From the NCBI GenBank assembly GCA_035509415.1, contig DATJLQ010000107.1, forward strand, positions 15,506 through 79,505: a stretch of 64,000 nucleotides of DNA, read 5' to 3'. The position numbers were made by a program, and so were the translations under genes. The notes beneath the pieces are model-generated. The model was not told the DNA's origin, ran no database searches, and was given only the letters and a program-made list of their open reading frames with translations. Numbering within the stretch: the first letter of the stretch is position 1; each line of letters opens with the position of its first letter. Source of the stretch: DATJLQ01 sp035509415. Lineage in GTDB: Bacteria; Pseudomonadota; Alphaproteobacteria; JACZXZ01. Below, piece by piece: positions 35,642-44,345 of the stretch.

Positions 35642-36490
35642 ATGCTCAATGCCGCCCGCGCCCGCGCGCTCGTCGCCGTCTTGGCCCTCGCCGTGGCCTA
35701 TTTGGCCCCGGTCGCGGCGCGCGCCGAAACCGACCCCGAGGCGCTGGTCGAGAAGGCGCGCCTCACCTTCGATTCGATGTTCAACGACAAGAACTACACG
35801 CAGCTGAAGCGCCAGCTCAAATTCGCCAAGGCGCTCCTGATCATGCCGAGCCAGCTCAAGGCCGCGTTCATCGTCGGCGCCCAGGGCGGAAGCGGCCTCT
35901 TGATCGCGCGCAACGTCGACGGCAGCTGGGGCTATCCCGCCTTCTACACGATCGGCGCCGGCAGCGTCGGGCTCCAGATCGGCTTCCAGAACTCGGAGGC
36001 GGTGCTCGAGATCATGACCGACCGCGGCCTCAACGCGGTGATCAACAACCAGGTGAAGCTCGGCGTCGATGCGAGCGTCGCGGTCGGCCCGGTGGGCGAG
36101 GGCATCAGCGGCTCGACCACGACGGCGGCGGGCGCCGACATCGTCACCTTCTCGCGCACCGAGGGGCTGTTCGCGGGCGGCTCGTTCGAGGGGGCCGTGA
36201 TCGTGAAGCGCGACGATTGGAATACGTCCTATTACGGCAAGGGGGCGACGCCGCGCGCGATCGTCTACGAGAAGAAATTCTCGAACCCCCAGGCCGACAG
36301 GCTGCGCCAGGCGATCGAGGCGGCCTATCGGGAGAGCGAGGCGATGCCGAGTGCCACGGGAACGGCGCCTCCCGCACCCGCCGCCCAACCTTCCGCCGGC
36401 GCACCCCCCGCGGCGTCCGAGCCGGCCGGCGCACCGGCCCCCGGCCCGCAGCCCGTGACCAGCACGCCGCTCGCGCCGCCGCCCAAGTGA
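35642..36490 (+). CDS. Ysc84/SYLF-type lipid-binding protein, secreted
   Basis: Protein of 282 aa with a signal peptide (about 8-29, cleavage after AARA). The Ysc84 domain covers residues about 60-225: SQLKAAFIVGAQGGSGLLIAR, GSWGYPAFYTIGAGSVGLQIG and FSRTEGLFAGGSFEGAVI, all characteristic. A Pro/Ala-rich tail (from about 240) is disordered. Eukaryotic members bind phosphoinositides; bacterial members are mostly periplasmic with unknown roles. It converges on the ankyrin gene with 10 bases between stops. Confidence 0.88.
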   Translation: MLNAARARALVAVLALAVAYLAPVAARAETDPEALVEKARLTFDSMFNDKNYTQLKRQLKFAKALLIMPSQLKAAFIVGAQGGSGLLIARNVDGSWGYPAFYTIGAGSVGLQIGFQNSEAVLEIMTDRGLNAVINNQVKLGVDASVAVGPVGEGISGSTTTAAGADIVTFSRTEGLFAGGSFEGAVIVKRDDWNTSYYGKGATPRAIVYEKKFSNPQADRLRQAIEAAYRESEAMPSATGTAPPAPAAQPSAGAPPAASEPAGAPAPGPQPVTSTPLAPPPK

Positions 36491-36500
36491 CGCGAGCGCG

Positions 36501-37109
36501 CTAGTTCGTGATCCCCGCCGCGCGCAGTGCCGCGAGCACGCCGCGTTGGCGGTTCGCGTCCGCCATGGCGTAGGCGGTCCGGCCGGTGAAATCGGTGAGG
36601 GTCGGGTCGGCGTGGGCGGCGAGGAGCCGCTTCACCACGTCGACGCGGCCGTTCGCCGCCGCGCGCATGAGCGCCGACGACCCTTGGCGGTCGGTCGCGT
36701 CGAGGTCGGCATGGGCCGCGATGAGGCTGTCGACGCAGGCGATGTTGCCGCGGCCGGCGGCGAGCATGAGGGGGGTGGTGCCGGTCTTGTCCTTGACGTT
36801 GATGCGCGCCCCCGCCTTGATCAGGAGCTCGAGGATGTCGCTCGCCCCGTCGCGCGCCGCGATGCCGACGGCGGAGACGCCGTTCACGTCGAAATCGTTC
36901 GGGCTCGTGTTGGTCGCGAGCAGCTGGCGCACCCGGCCGATATCGCCGTTCTCCACCGCCTGCAGCAGCGACCCGCCGCCGCCCGACGCATAGCCTTGGA
37001 CCGCACCGGGCTCGAGGTTGAACTGCGCCGAGGCCGGCCGGGCCGCGAGTGCCAGCCAAGCGGCCGCAAGAAGGCCGAGAAGGACGAAGGCACGGCGCGT
37101 TCCGGGCAT
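36501..37109 (-). CDS. Secreted ankyrin-repeat protein
   Basis: Protein of about 202 aa with a signal peptide (AFVLLGLLAAAWLALAA, cleavage near ASAQ) and four ankyrin repeats: SLLQAVENGDIGRVRQLLA, AVGIAARDGASDILELLIKAG, TPLMLAAGRGNIACVDSLIA and ALMRAAANGRVDVVKRLLAA. The ATG at 37109 was chosen; GTG at 37118 is the alternative. It should be periplasmic and act through protein contacts. Partner unknown. Confidence 0.87.
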   Translation of the reverse strand: MPGTRRAFVLLGLLAAAWLALAARPASAQFNLEPGAVQGYASGGGGSLLQAVENGDIGRVRQLLATNTSPNDFDVNGVSAVGIAARDGASDILELLIKAGARINVKDKTGTTPLMLAAGRGNIACVDSLIAAHADLDATDRQGSSALMRAAANGRVDVVKRLLAAHADPTLTDFTGRTAYAMADANRQRGVLAALRAAGITN

Positions 37110-37282
37110 GGGCGACACTCTATCCTGTCCTGTGGGCGGGCGCGAACCTAGCGCCCGATCCTAGCCCAACTGGCGCCGTTCGGCACGCGCCCTGCTGCGG
37201 CCCCGCGGCATGGGCGACTTGGGTCCCGGGAATTGATCTAGCGCAGATTGCCGCCGCCGGGGCACCGCTACCATCCGCGCCC

Positions 37283-37311
37283 TTGACCGCCCGCGCCGAT
37301 TGACCTAAACG
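37283..37311 (+). promoter_or_regulatory. Weak promoter candidate of the cyd operon
   Basis: TTGACC (37283-37288) with a 17-base spacer to TAAACG (37306-37311) lies about 50 bases before the cydP start. The -35 box is good and the -10 poor. A single TTGAT half-site at 37233-37237 resembles half an FNR/Anr box without its partner. Confidence 0.3.
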
Positions 37312-37362
37312 CGGCACAGGCGGTCCCGGTCGAAGCGCGTTTCCCTGGCCGCCAAGGAGCCC

Positions 37363-37590
37363 ATGTCCGTCGAGACCAAGTCGCAGTCCTGGCTGGTGCG
37401 CGACATATCGCTCGTGCTCGCGCTCAAGGCGGCTGCGCTCACGCTCCTCTACTTCGCCTTCTTCGCCCATCCCACGCTGCCATCGCTCACGCCGAACCAG
37501 GTCGCGCGTCACCTCGACGCGGGGCCGGCGGCGCCCAGCATCGACCGTCCCACCTCTGGTCCCGAGGATCCGTCCCATGCCCGGCATTGA
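37363..37590 (+). CDS. cydP: CydP-like small protein of the cytochrome bd operon
   Basis: 75-aa protein with one transmembrane helix (about 13-36) and a Pro-rich cytoplasmic or periplasmic tail. The start MSVETKSQSWLVRDISLVLALKAA resembles the annotated small subunit CydP of proteobacterial cyd operons. It overlaps cydA by 14 bases. A structural or assembly role in the oxidase is expected from position. Confidence 0.77.
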   Translation: MSVETKSQSWLVRDISLVLALKAAALTLLYFAFFAHPTLPSLTPNQVARHLDAGPAAPSIDRPTSGPEDPSHARH

Positions 37591-39133
37591 CGTCGTCGAC
37601 CTGTCGCGCCTCCAGTTCGCGCTCACGGCGCTCTATCACTTCCTGTTCGTGCCGCTCACCCTCGGGCTCTCGCTGCTGCTCGCGATCATGGAGAGCGTCT
37701 ACGTCATGACCGGCCGCGCGATCTGGCGCGACATGACCAAGTTCTGGGGCAACCTGTTCGGCATCAACTTCGCCATGGGGGTCGCGACCGGCATCACCAT
37801 GGAGTTCCAGTTCGGCACCAACTGGGCCTATTACGCGCATTACGTGGGCGACATTTTCGGCGCCCCCCTCGCGATCGAGGGATTGATGGCGTTCTTCCTC
37901 GAGGCGACGCTCATCGGCCTCTTCTTCTTCGGCTGGAACCGCCTCTCGAAGCCGGCGCACCTCGCGGTCACCTGGCTCGTGGCACTCGGGAGCAACCTCT
38001 CGGCGCTGTGGATCCTGATCGCGAACGCCTGGATGCAGCATCCGGTGGGCGCGGTGTTCGATCCCGCGACCATGCGCATGGAGCTCGCCTCGTTCTTCGA
38101 CGTGCTGTTCAATCCCGTGGCGCAGGACAAGTTCGTGCACACGGTGAGTGCCGGCTACGTCACGGGCTCGATGTTCGTGCTTTCGGTGAGTGCCTGGTAC
38201 CTGCTCTGCGGCAAGCACCGCGCGATTGCGCGCCGCTCGCTCACGGTCGCCGCGAGCTTCGGCCTCGCCTCGGCGCTCTCGGTGGTCGTGCTCGGCGACG
38301 AGAGCGGCTACACCGCGGGCCTCAACCAGAAAATGAAGATCGCCGCGGTCGAGGCGATGTGGAACACCGAGAAGCCGCCCGCGAGCTTCACCGTGTTCGG
38401 CCTGCCCGACCGCAAGGACGAGGTGACGCGCGACGCGATCCGCGTGCCGTGGGCGCTCGGCCTGATCGCGACCCGCTCGATCGACACGCCGGTCGAGGGC
38501 ATCAAGGACCTGGTCGCCGACGCGGAGCGGCGCATCAAGAGCGGCCTCGTCGCCTATCAGGCCCTCGACGGCATTCGCGCCCATCCGAACGCCTTCATTC
38601 CGCTCCAGATCCGCGACGCGATGAAGGATCTCGGCTACGCGTTCCTCTTGAAGCGCATCCGGCCCGACATCTTGAACGCGACCCCGGCCCAGATCCACGA
38701 AGCCGCCCTCTCGACCATCCCCAATGTCGGCGTCATGTTCTGGTCCTTCCGCATCATGGTGGGCTGCGGCTTCTACTTCATCTTCCTGTTCGCGCTCGCC
38801 TTCTATCTCGCCTCGCGGCGCCAGCTCGACAAACGCTGGTTCCTCACGCTCGCGCTTTGGAGCCTGCCGCTGCCGTGGCTTGCGGCCGAGCTCGGCTGGG
38901 TGGTGGCGGAATACGGGCGCCAGCCCTGGGTGGTCGAGGGCGTGTTGCCGACCTTCCTCGGCGCGTCGAAGGAGCCGCTCGGTAACGTCATCTTCAGCCT
39001 CGCGGGCTTCGTGCTGTTCTACTCGACCCTCGCCGCGGTCGACGTCTTCCTCATGATCAAATACATCCGGCTCGGCCCCGCCGGCGGCGCTCCTGCCGCG
39101 AGCGCGGGCGCACGCCACGCGCAGGAGGTCTGA
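37577..39133 (+). CDS. cydA: Cytochrome bd ubiquinol oxidase subunit I
   Basis: Catalytic subunit of 518 aa, close to the E. coli type. Heme ligand His21 lies in LYHFLFVPL, the second His in KFVHTVSAGYV and the Met ligand in FRIMVGCGF. The quinol-binding loop is long (LNQKMKIAAVEAMW onward, with GLIATRSIDTPVEGIKDL), so it is the long-Q-loop class. GRQPW near residue 460 is conserved. It reduces O2 with electrons from quinol at the inner membrane without proton pumping. It is followed by cydB after 3 bases. Confidence 0.97.
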   Translation: MPGIDVVDLSRLQFALTALYHFLFVPLTLGLSLLLAIMESVYVMTGRAIWRDMTKFWGNLFGINFAMGVATGITMEFQFGTNWAYYAHYVGDIFGAPLAIEGLMAFFLEATLIGLFFFGWNRLSKPAHLAVTWLVALGSNLSALWILIANAWMQHPVGAVFDPATMRMELASFFDVLFNPVAQDKFVHTVSAGYVTGSMFVLSVSAWYLLCGKHRAIARRSLTVAASFGLASALSVVVLGDESGYTAGLNQKMKIAAVEAMWNTEKPPASFTVFGLPDRKDEVTRDAIRVPWALGLIATRSIDTPVEGIKDLVADAERRIKSGLVAYQALDGIRAHPNAFIPLQIRDAMKDLGYAFLLKRIRPDILNATPAQIHEAALSTIPNVGVMFWSFRIMVGCGFYFIFLFALAFYLASRRQLDKRWFLTLALWSLPLPWLAAELGWVVAEYGRQPWVVEGVLPTFLGASKEPLGNVIFSLAGFVLFYSTLAAVDVFLMIKYIRLGPAGGAPAASAGARHAQEV

Positions 39134-39136
39134 GCC

Positions 39137-40282
39137 ATGCACGTTCCGATCGATTACGGGATTCTGCGCCTCATCTGGTGGGCGCTGCTCGGCATCCTCC
39201 TCATCGGCTTCGCGATCATGGACGGGTTCGATCTCGGCACCGCGATCCTCCACCCGTTCGTCGCGCGCCGGGACGTCGAGCGGCGCGTGACCTTGAACGC
39301 GATCGGCCCGGTCTGGGAAGGCAACCAGATCTGGCTCGTGCTCGGCGGCGGTGCCGCCTTCGCCGCCTGGCCGCCGCTTTACGCGGTGTCCTTCTCGGGC
39401 TTCTACCTCGCGATGTTCCTGACCCTGGTCGCCCTCATCCTGAGGCCGGTTGCGATCACCTACCGGAGCAAGGTCGAAGCGCCGCGTTGGCGCGCGATCT
39501 GGGACTGGGCGTTCTTCGTCTCGGGCCTGGTGCCGGCGCTCATCTTCGGCGTCGCCTTCGGCAATCTTTTCGTGGGCGTGCCGTTCTCCTTCGACGCGAG
39601 TCTGCGGGTCGACTACACGGGCGGCCTGTTCGGCCTCCTCAATCCTTTCGCGCTGGTTTGCGGATTGGTGAGCGTCGCCATGCACGCGATGCACGGCGGC
39701 TCCTATCTCGCCCTCAAGGGCGACGGCGCGGTCGAGGCGCGCGCCGCGCGCTTCTCGTCGCTCGCGGCGATCGTCCTCGTCGTCCTCTTCACGATCGCCG
39801 GCGTCTGGGTGATGCAGCTCGACGGCTACGCGATCTCGAGCGCGGCGTCGATGGACGGGCCGTCCAACCCGCTGATGAAGACGGTGGCGCGCGTGGCGGG
39901 CGGCTGGCTCGGGAATTTCGAGGCGCTGCCGCTTCTCTGGCTCGCCCCCGTCCTGGGCTACGCCGGAGCGCTCGGCGTGCTCGTCTTCGCGCGCGCCGGG
40001 CTCCGCGTCCTCGCCATGCTCGCGAGCGCTCTCTCGGTCGCGGGCGTGATCGCGACCGCGGGCCTGGCGCTGTTTCCGTTCCTGCTGCCCTCCTCGAGCA
40101 CGCCCAACGACAGCCTCACGGTCTGGGACAGCTCGAGCAGCCAGGGCACGCTCTTCATCATGCTGGTCGTGACCATCGTGTTCCTGCCCATCGTCCTCGC
40201 CTATACCGCCTGGGTGTTCCGGGTGCTGCGCGGCAAGGTCGCGACGGATGGAATCGAAAGCGGCGGCGACGCCCACTATTAG
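39137..40282 (+). CDS. cydB: Cytochrome bd ubiquinol oxidase subunit II
   Basis: Membrane subunit of 381 aa. The N-terminus LIWWALLGILLIGFAIMDGFDLG and the next loop IGPVWEGNQIWLVLGGGA are hallmark CydB sequences; C-terminal LPSSSTPNDSLTVWDSSSS is also typical. It is in the cydPABX operon between cydA (3 bases) and cydX (16 bases). Confidence 0.97.
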   Translation: MHVPIDYGILRLIWWALLGILLIGFAIMDGFDLGTAILHPFVARRDVERRVTLNAIGPVWEGNQIWLVLGGGAAFAAWPPLYAVSFSGFYLAMFLTLVALILRPVAITYRSKVEAPRWRAIWDWAFFVSGLVPALIFGVAFGNLFVGVPFSFDASLRVDYTGGLFGLLNPFALVCGLVSVAMHAMHGGSYLALKGDGAVEARAARFSSLAAIVLVVLFTIAGVWVMQLDGYAISSAASMDGPSNPLMKTVARVAGGWLGNFEALPLLWLAPVLGYAGALGVLVFARAGLRVLAMLASALSVAGVIATAGLALFPFLLPSSSTPNDSLTVWDSSSSQGTLFIMLVVTIVFLPIVLAYTAWVFRVLRGKVATDGIESGGDAHY

Positions 40283-40298
40283 TCAAGGAGGATTCGAC

Positions 40299-40394
40299 AT
40301 GTGGTATTTCTCGTGGATCCTGGGCCTTGGCCTCGCCTGCTCCTTCGCGATCCTCAACGCCATGTGGCTCGAGCTCGACGATCCCGAGCCGTGA
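40299..40394 (+). CDS. cydX: CydX, cytochrome bd small subunit
   Basis: A 31-residue protein starting MWYFSWILGLGLACSF, nearly identical in pattern to E. coli CydX (MWYFAWILG...LACSF). It has one transmembrane helix and an acidic tail. AAGGAGG lies at 40285-40291, 7 bases before the ATG. CydX is needed for a stable, active bd oxidase. Its presence completes the operon. Confidence 0.93.
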   Translation: MWYFSWILGLGLACSFAILNAMWLELDDPEP

Positions 40395-40413
40395 GTGCGG
40401 CACCACGCCGCAC
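40395..40413. terminator. Hairpin directly after cydX
   Basis: GTGCGGC (40395-40401) and GCCGCAC (40407-40413) form a perfect 7-bp stem with a 5-base loop, beginning at the base after the cydX stop codon. It probably ends the cyd transcript. Confidence 0.55.
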
Positions 40414-40504
40414 CGTTCCTGCGACAAAATTCCGGGTGGCGCCGGCGCCGCCGCGGTCTTATATCCGATGAAGGTTCGCGCGCGAGGGAACGGGACGGGC
40501 GGCG

Positions 40505-40855
40505 GTGAAAGAGGATTCCTTGGCTGAGGCGGCGGCGAGCGGGGTCGCGCGGGCCGCGCGCTCGCTTGCAGCCGCCGCCCTCCTCCTCGGGCTCGGCGCC
40601 TGCAGCACGCCGCCGCGCACGATCTGGACCAAGGAGGGCGTGGGCCAGGAGCAGACCCGCGCCGACCAGCGCGACTGCCTGCGCGAGGCGGACAACTTCA
40701 ACTTCCTGGTCCAGAACCCGGCGGACCAGAGCGGCGTCGGCGCCAACGCCGCGACCGACCGTCAGGTCGACGTGTACCGCATCTGCATGCAGCAACGCGG
40801 CTACAGCCAGGAGCTGGTGCCGCCGAAGCAGGGGCAGGGACAAAACCAGGACTGA
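40505..40855 (+). CDS. Small lipoprotein, unknown function
   Basis: 116-aa protein with a lipoprotein signal (SLAAAALLLGLGAC, lipobox Cys33). The mature part is short and polar, with RADQRDCLREADNFNF and VYRICMQQRGYSQEL; the two internal cysteines may form a disulphide. The CMxxRGY-type ending is seen in many small alphaproteobacterial lipoproteins. The start is GTG at 40505. It stands between cydX and the Sco gene. Confidence 0.75.
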   Translation: MKEDSLAEAAASGVARAARSLAAAALLLGLGACSTPPRTIWTKEGVGQEQTRADQRDCLREADNFNFLVQNPADQSGVGANAATDRQVDVYRICMQQRGYSQELVPPKQGQGQNQD

Positions 40856-40926
40856 GCCGCGCGAGGCTCGAGGGACCGTGGGGCAAGGCCCGATCGACCG
40901 CCGCGCTTGAAAGAAAGGGCCGAGCC

Positions 40927-41544
40927 ATGACCAAGCAGAAGCCGGTTTCGCCGTTCGTCCATGTGGGCCTCTTGATCGCGATCGCGATCGTGATCGGCGT
41001 CGGCGTGCGCCTGTGGATGACGACCGAGCCCGACGCGCCGCGCATCGTCTCCTCGGGCACGGCGCTCATCGGCGGGCCCTTCAAGCTGGTCGACGACACC
41101 GGCAAGCCCATCACCGACGCCGCCTTCCGCGGCAAGCTGATGCTGGTCTATTTCGGCTACACCTATTGCCCCGACATCTGCCCGACCGAGCTCTCGACCA
41201 TCGCCGACGCGCTCGACGATTTGAAGCAGAAGGCGAAGGAGGTGGCGCCCATGTTCATCACCGTCGATCCGGCGCGCGACACGCCCGCGGTGATGAAGGC
41301 CTACGTCGCCCATTTCAGCCCCGACCTCATCGGCCTCACCGGCACGCCCGCCGAGATCGCCGCCGCGGCGCGCGCATATCGCGTCTATTACGCGAAGATC
41401 CCGGCCAAGGACGGCGGCAACGACTATCTCATGGACCATTCCGCCTTCGCCTACCTCATGGACCGCAACGGCAAATACATCACCCACTTCGCGCCCGGCA
41501 CGAGTGCCAAGGAAATCGCCTCGACCATCGAAAAATATCTCTGA
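40927..41544 (+). CDS. SCO1/SenC family copper chaperone
   Basis: 205-aa protein with one N-terminal membrane anchor (about 12-28) and a periplasmic thioredoxin-like domain. Copper ligands are Cys81 and Cys85 in TYCPDICPTEL and His171 in LMDHSAF. Sco proteins deliver copper to the CuA site of heme-copper oxidases. No such oxidase is encoded in this window, and cytochrome bd contains no copper, so its client lies elsewhere or it has a redox role. Confidence 0.92.
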   Translation: MTKQKPVSPFVHVGLLIAIAIVIGVGVRLWMTTEPDAPRIVSSGTALIGGPFKLVDDTGKPITDAAFRGKLMLVYFGYTYCPDICPTELSTIADALDDLKQKAKEVAPMFITVDPARDTPAVMKAYVAHFSPDLIGLTGTPAEIAAAARAYRVYYAKIPAKDGGNDYLMDHSAFAYLMDRNGKYITHFAPGTSAKEIASTIEKYL

Positions 41545-41571
41545 GACGCGCGACCGAGCGGGCACCGTCGA

Positions 41572-41607
41572 CCGGCGGCGGACGTGGCGTGGGTCGGCCG
41601 CCGCCGG
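41572..41607. terminator. Strong hairpin between convergent genes
   Basis: CCGGCGGCGG (41572-41581) and CCGCCGCCGG (41598-41607) form a perfect 10-bp stem with a 16-base loop, between the Sco stop (plus) and the small secreted protein's stop (minus). It can serve both directions. Confidence 0.55.
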
Positions 41608-41619
41608 CCTTCGCCGATG

Positions 41620-41919
41620 CTAGTGGGTGCCCATGCCGAAGATCGAGTTGAGGTAGTCGCTCAGCATCTTGCCGTCGGACATCTTCGAGTCCGAAACCAT
41701 GTAGGCCTTGCCGTTCGACACCATCACCATGATCGGCGCGGTGATCGCGGTCGCGGTCTTCATCGCCGTGTCGGCGGTGCTCGAGTCGACCGGCATCAGC
41801 GCGGTATGGCCGTCCGGAAAGACGACCATGACGTCGGCGTTTTCGGCGAACGCCGGGGCGGCGACCGCCATCGTCGCGGTGGCGGCAAGCCCGAGGATCA
41901 GTTTTCTCGATGCCAACAT
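41620..41919 (-). CDS. Small secreted protein, unknown function
   Basis: 99-aa protein with a clear signal peptide (LILGLAATATMAVAAPAFA). The mature 75 residues (ENADVMVVFPDGHTALMPVDS ... DYLNSIFGMGTH) form no family I recognise. The ATG at 41919 is backed by GGAGGG 5 bases upstream. It is probably periplasmic. Met-rich composition is notable, but no metal-binding pattern is certain. Confidence 0.75.
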   Translation of the reverse strand: MLASRKLILGLAATATMAVAAPAFAENADVMVVFPDGHTALMPVDSSTADTAMKTATAITAPIMVMVSNGKAYMVSDSKMSDGKMLSDYLNSIFGMGTH

Positions 41920-42264
41920 GTTTCCCTCCATTGTTTCGGATCGCGGGTGCCTTCTCGCTTCCCTCGCCGCGCCGGCCCGCGCGCGCGGCATCGCCGGTCC
42001 ATTCGGCGATGGGCGGAGCGTAAAGGCGGAGTGCGCTCACGCGCGGTCACGATGGGCAGCCGGGCGATCACGTTGAGGAGACGCCTTGCCGACGCGCCGC
42101 TCGCGGATGCGTGAGCGGCGTCGCGGCTCCGCTCACGCGGGCGCGAGCGGAACCGAGCGGGGCGCACGTCTCGGCGCTAAATCTTGCGGTCCATACGAGT
42201 CGTTTTGGCGCGCGTGGCCGCGCGCGTCCAGATTTGGTATGCTCGACGCCGTGGTGAGCAGTCG
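41920..42264. other. Intergenic region, no supported gene
   Basis: 345 GC-rich bases between a minus-strand and a plus-strand gene. It must hold two divergent promoters; I see no convincing boxes. An in-frame extension of the downstream metalloprotease to 42184 exists but lacks family similarity. Confidence 0.5.
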
Positions 42265-43005
42265 ATGACAAGCCGCCTACGCGCGAATCCGCTCCGACGC
42301 CCGGCGCCGCGCCGCGAGGTCGGAAGCCTCGCCGTGAGCGGGCAGGCACTTCCGCTCCGGATGCGCAAGAGCCGGCGCGCGCGTTATCTTTCGCTACGCC
42401 TCGACCCGGTCGAGGACGCGGTCGAGCTGGTGCTGCCCTGGGGCGTCTCGCTACGCGAGGGCTTGCGCTTCGCCGCGTCGAAATCCGCCTGGCTTCGAAG
42501 CCAGCTCGACGGCCGCCCGCCGCGCGTCCCGTTCGCGCCCGGTGCGCGCATTCCCTATCTCGGCGTCGAGCATGAGATCGTCCATGCGCCTAAGGCACGC
42601 GCGACCGTTTTCTGCGAGCCGGGGCGGCTCCTCGTGGGCGGCGGCGCGGAGTTCGTCCCGCGCCGGGTGCGCGATTGGCTGAAGCGCGAGGCCGCGCGCG
42701 TCCTCGCCGAGCGCGCGCTCGCAACCGCCGCGCGCGTGGGACGGCGCGTCCGGCGCGTGCGCCTTCGCGACCCCAAAAGCCGTTGGGGCAGCTGCGCGCC
42801 CGACGGCGGCCTGAGCTTCTCCTGGCGCCTGGTGCTCGCCCCCGATTTCGTGCTCGATTACGTCGTCGCCCACGAGGTCGCCCATCTGGTGCATGCCAAC
42901 CACGGCAAGCGCTTCTGGCGCCTCCTCGCCGAGCTCGTGGCCGACGTCGAAAGCCCGCGCGCCTGGCTGCGGCGGAACGGCGCCGGGCTCCTGCGTTACG
43001 GCTGA
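42265..43005 (+). CDS. YgjP/WLM-type zinc metalloprotease domain protein
   Basis: 246-aa protein of the YgjP-like (DUF45) family. The zinc site is HEVAHLVHANHG (His203, Glu204, His207), and the family motif RDPKSRWGSCAPDGGLSFSWRL precedes it. There is no signal peptide, so it is cytoplasmic. The ATG at 42265 was chosen because the upstream extension is not conserved-looking. Its substrates are unknown; the fold is shared with SprT-like proteases. Confidence 0.88.
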   Translation: MTSRLRANPLRRPAPRREVGSLAVSGQALPLRMRKSRRARYLSLRLDPVEDAVELVLPWGVSLREGLRFAASKSAWLRSQLDGRPPRVPFAPGARIPYLGVEHEIVHAPKARATVFCEPGRLLVGGGAEFVPRRVRDWLKREAARVLAERALATAARVGRRVRRVRLRDPKSRWGSCAPDGGLSFSWRLVLAPDFVLDYVVAHEVAHLVHANHGKRFWRLLAELVADVESPRAWLRRNGAGLLRYG

Positions 43006-43067
43006 GCGCTCGATTTGGGCGCAAGCTTCGGATAGAAGGCGCCCCGGTTCCGTCCTATCTATGGGCC

Positions 43068-44171
43068 ATGAGCATGACCCAACATTTGGAAACCGCACCC
43101 ATGACCCCTTCCCCAGCGTCCGAGGATAAGCGCCGTTGGCGCGCGGTCCTCGCGCGCGACGCGGCCGAGGACGGCGCCTTCGTCTACGCCGTGCGCTCGA
43201 CCGGCATTTTCTGCCGCCCCTCCTGCCCGAGCCGCCGGCCGCGGCGCGACCGGGTGCGTTTCTTCGCGCTTCCCGAAGCGGCCCAACGCGCGGGCTTCCG
43301 GCCCTGCCGGCGTTGCCGACCCGAACGCGCGAAGCTCGCCGACCCGCGCCTCGCGACCGTGCGCGGCGCCTGCCGCCTGATCGACGAGGCCGAGGGCGTC
43401 GTGACCCTCGCCGAGCTCGGCGCCGAGCTCGGCGCGAGCCCGCACCATCTCCAGCGCTCCTTCACGCGCATCATGGGCATCAGCCCGCGCGCCTACGCCG
43501 AGGCGCGTCGGCTCCAGCGCGTCAAACGCTTGCTCAAGGCGGGCGACGGTGTCGCGGGGGCGCTTTACGAGGCGGGTTACGGCTCTTCGAGCCGGCTCTA
43601 TGAGCGCGCGTCGAGCCAGCTCGGCATGACGCCCGCCTCCTACAAGCGCGGCGGCCTCGGCGCCGAGATCGCCTATGCGACGGCCGCAAGTCCCCTCGGC
43701 CGGCTCTTGGTCGCGGCGACCGCCAAGGGCATTTGCATGGTGAGCCTGGGCGCGAGCGACGCCGAGCTCGTGGCCGAGCTCGAGCGCGACTTCCCGCGCG
43801 CATCGATCCGGCGCGACGGCCAAGCGCTCGGTCCGGCGCTCGAGGCGCTCACGCGCCATCTCGCGGGGGCGCAGCCCCATCTCGACCTCCCGCTCGATCT
43901 GCGCGCGACCGCCTTTCAATGGCGCGTCTGGCAGGCGCTGCGCGCGATCCCCTACGGCGCGCGCATGAGCTACGGCGAGATCGCGGCGTCCCTCGGCATG
44001 CCCAAGGCGGCGCGCGCCGTGGGCCATGCCTGCGGCTCGAATCCGGTGTCGCTCATCGTGCCGTGCCACCGCGCGGTGGGTGCGGACGGATCGCTCACCG
44101 GCTATCGCTGGGGCCTCGCGCGCAAGAAGGCGCTCCTCGAGCGCGAGCGGCGCGACGGGCTGAAATCTTGA
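43068..44171 (+). CDS. ada: Ada: bifunctional alkylation repair protein and regulator
   Basis: 367-aa three-domain Ada. The N-terminal Ada zinc domain has the four cysteines 49, 53, 80 and 83 (FCRPSC and PCRRC), Cys49 being the phosphotriester acceptor position. An AraC-type DNA-binding domain follows (about 95-190, ELGASPHHLQRSFTRIMG). The C-terminal O6-alkylguanine transferase has LIVPCHRAVG with acceptor Cys333. It repairs methylated DNA and, when methylated, activates the adaptive response. The start could also be the ATG at 43101. Confidence 0.94.
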   Translation: MSMTQHLETAPMTPSPASEDKRRWRAVLARDAAEDGAFVYAVRSTGIFCRPSCPSRRPRRDRVRFFALPEAAQRAGFRPCRRCRPERAKLADPRLATVRGACRLIDEAEGVVTLAELGAELGASPHHLQRSFTRIMGISPRAYAEARRLQRVKRLLKAGDGVAGALYEAGYGSSSRLYERASSQLGMTPASYKRGGLGAEIAYATAASPLGRLLVAATAKGICMVSLGASDAELVAELERDFPRASIRRDGQALGPALEALTRHLAGAQPHLDLPLDLRATAFQWRVWQALRAIPYGARMSYGEIAASLGMPKAARAVGHACGSNPVSLIVPCHRAVGADGSLTGYRWGLARKKALLERERRDGLKS

Positions 44172-44345
44172 TCGTCGTCCCGGTCGCATAGTCGCCTCGA
44201 AGAGATCTGCGTCACCTCTCGCCCCTCGGCGCCGATTTCGCCGCCGCCGGGGGCCTCGCGCGGGTTTGCCATCCGGCGCCCGAGCCACTATGGTGCGCCC
44301 CGCGCCGGGGCCCGAGGGTTCCCGGAGCCCGAACGCGGGATCTTC

